Assembly (NCBI RefSeq): GCF_001949145.1
Contig: NW_019091360.1
Location: 1,775,231-1,835,230 of the forward strand
Direction of reading: 5' to 3'
Length of the DNA stretch: 60,000 nucleotides
Origin: Acanthaster planci
Taxonomy: Eukaryota; Echinodermata; Asteroidea; Valvatida; Acanthasteridae
In this document: one piece after another, positions 57,774 through 60,000 of the stretch
How the letters are laid out: each line of letters begins with the position of its first letter
Numbering within the stretch: position 1 is the first letter of the stretch
Notes under the pieces: model-generated
What the model saw: only the letters and a program-made list of their open reading frames with translations
Database searches by the model: none
What the model was told of the DNA's origin: nothing
Program-made: the position numbers and the translations under genes

Positions 57774-57815
57774 CGAGAATCTGTGTCACAGACTCGAGAA
57801 TCTGTGTCACAGACT
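57774..57815. repeat. 21-bp direct duplication with internal palindrome
   Basis: Two copies of CGAGAATCTGTGTCACAGACT. Each contains the palindrome CTGTGTCACAG with one central mismatch. Confidence 0.85.
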
Positions 57816-57869
57816 CGGGCGATGATAGGGAACAACTCCAAAACGTGCTGCCGTGGACAGTACGGGCAG

Positions 57870-58220
57870 TAAGCCACTTGCGAATTAAATTTAAATAAAA
57901 TCCGGTAACTGTGTTATCTGATTGCACAGGAACGTAACAATTTGAATTCCCCAGACTAAACACACTGTTGCTATACCTCGTGATTCGGGGCAAGCTTTTG
58001 CATAGCGACAACCATCTCTGGAATGGACTGGTTCCTTTGTGCCGTTCTTATCCATTGAGAACAGTTGCAAGGCGTCTCTTATGTAACTAAGCAAAAGCTT
58101 ACCCCGAGTCACGAGGTATAGCAACATGTTTTAGAATGGAGAATTGAAGATGTTATGTTCACGTAAATTTAAAGAACTCAGTGTACCACATTTTACTCAA
58201 ATTTAACTCGCGAATGGGTT
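57870..58220. mobile_element. MITE with terminal inverted repeats, long copy
   Basis: Same family as 48592-48791: it starts TAAGCCACTTGCGAATTAAA and ends CAGTGTACCACATTTTACTC plus AAATTTAACTCGCGAATGGG. It carries about 150 extra central bases, flanked by an inner inverted pair (CCTCGTGATTCGGGGCAAGC and GCTTACCCCGAGTCACGAGG), so the 200-bp copy may be an internal-deletion derivative. Confidence 0.8.
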
Positions 58221-60000
58221 TTTGCTGGACACTACCTAACACTGGGAGGCGCTGTTCATGAAACAGATGCAGAGCTGTTTAGAGTTGCGACTTGAGTGTC
58301 TAAGCTGTTGGAACCAAAATGGTGGATAATGCGTTAGCGCACAAGGACAATTAGCACACAATAGCTGCATGTTGTCATGCACATCTATATTGTGAACTGC
58401 CGTTTCGGTCCCAAAGTCTGCAGTTTGCGCTTCTCTCTCTTCATATATACAGCTCTGAACAGATTTGCGCACTAAGCCTACATCCCTTAACCTTACATCA
58501 AACAGGAAATTTAAACCTTTGTACTTGATTCCCCTTTAAGCATTAAATACACTTTGGTTTTATGAGGAAGTCCTAAACATACCTCAGAATCTGCATTTTG
58601 CTTTTCATAAAAAAAGTGTTTTGAGGATGATCCAATCGCCAAAATCTCTGCAGTCAAAAAGTGAGTGATTCCAACCCACCCCACGCCTGATAGTTACGCC
58701 CCTGACCGGCAAAGTTTGACCAATCAACAACTATGTATTACAGTGGAAACCAGGTGGCGTATAAAAAAATGTGGTCAGCTGATACGGCCTGTTGACATAA
58801 CTATGATCAGCTGACACCTATTAACCAATCAAGTACGCGGTATCAAGTAATCTAATGCATCACATCTAGCGCAGCAACGGTTATCACGGCGTCAATATAA
58901 GTTTGTTAATGGCAAATATACGTAATAATAATGCACCTTTTGGTTCTTCATTTTATTCACGTATAATTTAATAACCCTAATTCCCCCTTACCGTACAGTC
59001 ATAAATTTTACGAGAATTCATAGCCGCACATAGCTGCGTGATGATTTCCGGTAGGTTTTAATTTTATGGACAAGCAAGAAACACTGACGGCGCAGCAGTG
59101 GGGATAATTTGCTTTTGAAAGTTGGCAACAATCGATTCATTAACGGGAAAGCATTTTAACCTCGGCTTCTCACTTCATCTGGGAAAATAATTTGGATTTC
59201 CGCATATTTCTTTCTCGCCCACGCGCATGCGAGACATATAATAAGCTATACAATTTCGAGCAGCATCACAGATTTTTTCTTTCTCCATTACATATCCGCT
59301 GGTTAACAAAATAAGCCCCTGTCGCACGTTTGAAATAATTGCCGTCAATTTTGTCCGACCATTATCGTTCCCGCTATTCGAATCGAAGCAATGAATGGAA
59401 GAAACGTAAGTGTTCGGGCGCGACCCGACACCAACTCTGACAGGATTGGCGCAATTTGATAATTGCCCCCACTTGTAACGTGAAAAATTTCTTTCTTTCG
59501 CTGGCGAGATTACACCGCACGTCGGCGGTTTGTCAAGTGCCGCGCCGTTTGTCTTGTACGACCTACAGTCGTGCGTCCCGTTCGATCGCGCCGTGTAATT
59601 GATGTCACGTTGAGAGGTCTTGCCGCGTCGAGTTAAAAAAAAATAACAAATTATGTTGGAGAGGTTTTAGATCACAGTGGCGTCATTTTGGGATCCTTGG
59701 AAATCCGGAGGATTAAGACTGATGCTTGTTTGGAGGGTAATTTTGCTGTTGTGTCCTTGACCAGGACAATTTTGTGTTAATTTTAACATCTTTAACTGAG
59801 GCACGCAGATTTTTTTTTGAATACGTTAACATTATTTGACGAACATCCGAAGCTTTTCATGTTGTGAAATCGAAATATAACATTAGAAATATTTCTCACA
59901 GTTGTTTTTATTAAACAGAACTTGTTGACGCCGTGGCCTTGCTCACGGTTAGACTCAGAAAAATCGGGTTTCCAAATGGTCACGATTTTTTGCATCTGAA

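Larger units (their letters stand above)
47538..60000. other. 3' flank and right intergenic region without a convincing gene
   Basis: Besides the mobile elements, tandem repeats and gap listed separately, no exon with paired splice sites and protein-like composition was recognised. Frames such as 50318-50785 (minus) and 54931-55305 (minus) show no domain or codon signature. Weak candidates are discussed in the findings (59391). Confidence 0.5.

Overview
The window reads as animal (eukaryotic) genomic DNA. Coding exons are short, separated by kilobase-scale introns with GT/AG splice sites, and the rest is rich in miniature inverted-repeat elements, SINE-like repeats and the short palindrome TACATGTA. 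There are no operons, ribosome binding sites or dense ORFs. The Ikaros-type zinc-finger gene together with the repeat vocabulary (TACATGTA, TAGGCCTA and ACCGGT palindromes; SINEs with a Meta-like central block) suggests a marine invertebrate deuterostome, most likely an echinoderm. That placement is inference, not shown by the sequence.

Almost none of the long ORFs are genes. Two split genes could be assembled by hand from exons whose splice sites and phases agree. (1) A minus-strand gene runs from a start codon at 40900 to a stop at 535, with six coding exons spread over about 40 kb and encoding about 278 residues. Its N-terminal half is Ser/Pro/Lys/Arg-rich and looks nuclear; exon 5 resembles the winged-helix DNA-binding fold of RFX proteins. 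(2) A plus-strand gene at about 42.85-47.46 kb has three coding exons in the window and encodes a C2H2 zinc-finger factor. It has four clustered N-terminal fingers, one isolated middle finger, and a C-terminal finger pair that closely resembles the Ikaros dimerisation fingers. Its 5' exon or exons were not identified with confidence. The two genes lie head to head, with about 2 kb between the minus-strand start codon and the first recognised zinc-finger exon.

Layout: 1-534, 3' flank of the minus gene; 535-40900, the minus gene with very large repeat-laden introns (26-bp minisatellite at 4.1 kb, terminal-inverted-repeat elements at 8.1, 16.6, 30.2, 32.5, 32.9 and 39.5 kb, SINEs at 8.8 and 30.7 kb, a tRNA-derived tandem block at 35.6-36.3 kb, many TACATGTA clusters); 40901-42851, presumed shared 5' region; 42852-47462, the Ikaros-like gene, with two copies of one MITE family inside its first intron; 47463-60000, no convincing gene, but a 200-350 bp MITE pair, a large foldback structure (53.35-56.4 kb) interrupted by a 1.8-kb insertion, a 105-base assembly gap, and a CpG-rich stretch at about 59.3-59.6 kb.

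The clearest candidates for something new are the uncatalogued minus-strand RFX-like gene, its head-to-head pairing with an Ikaros-like factor, and the abrupt loss of TACATGTA repeats on the right of the divergent start region.
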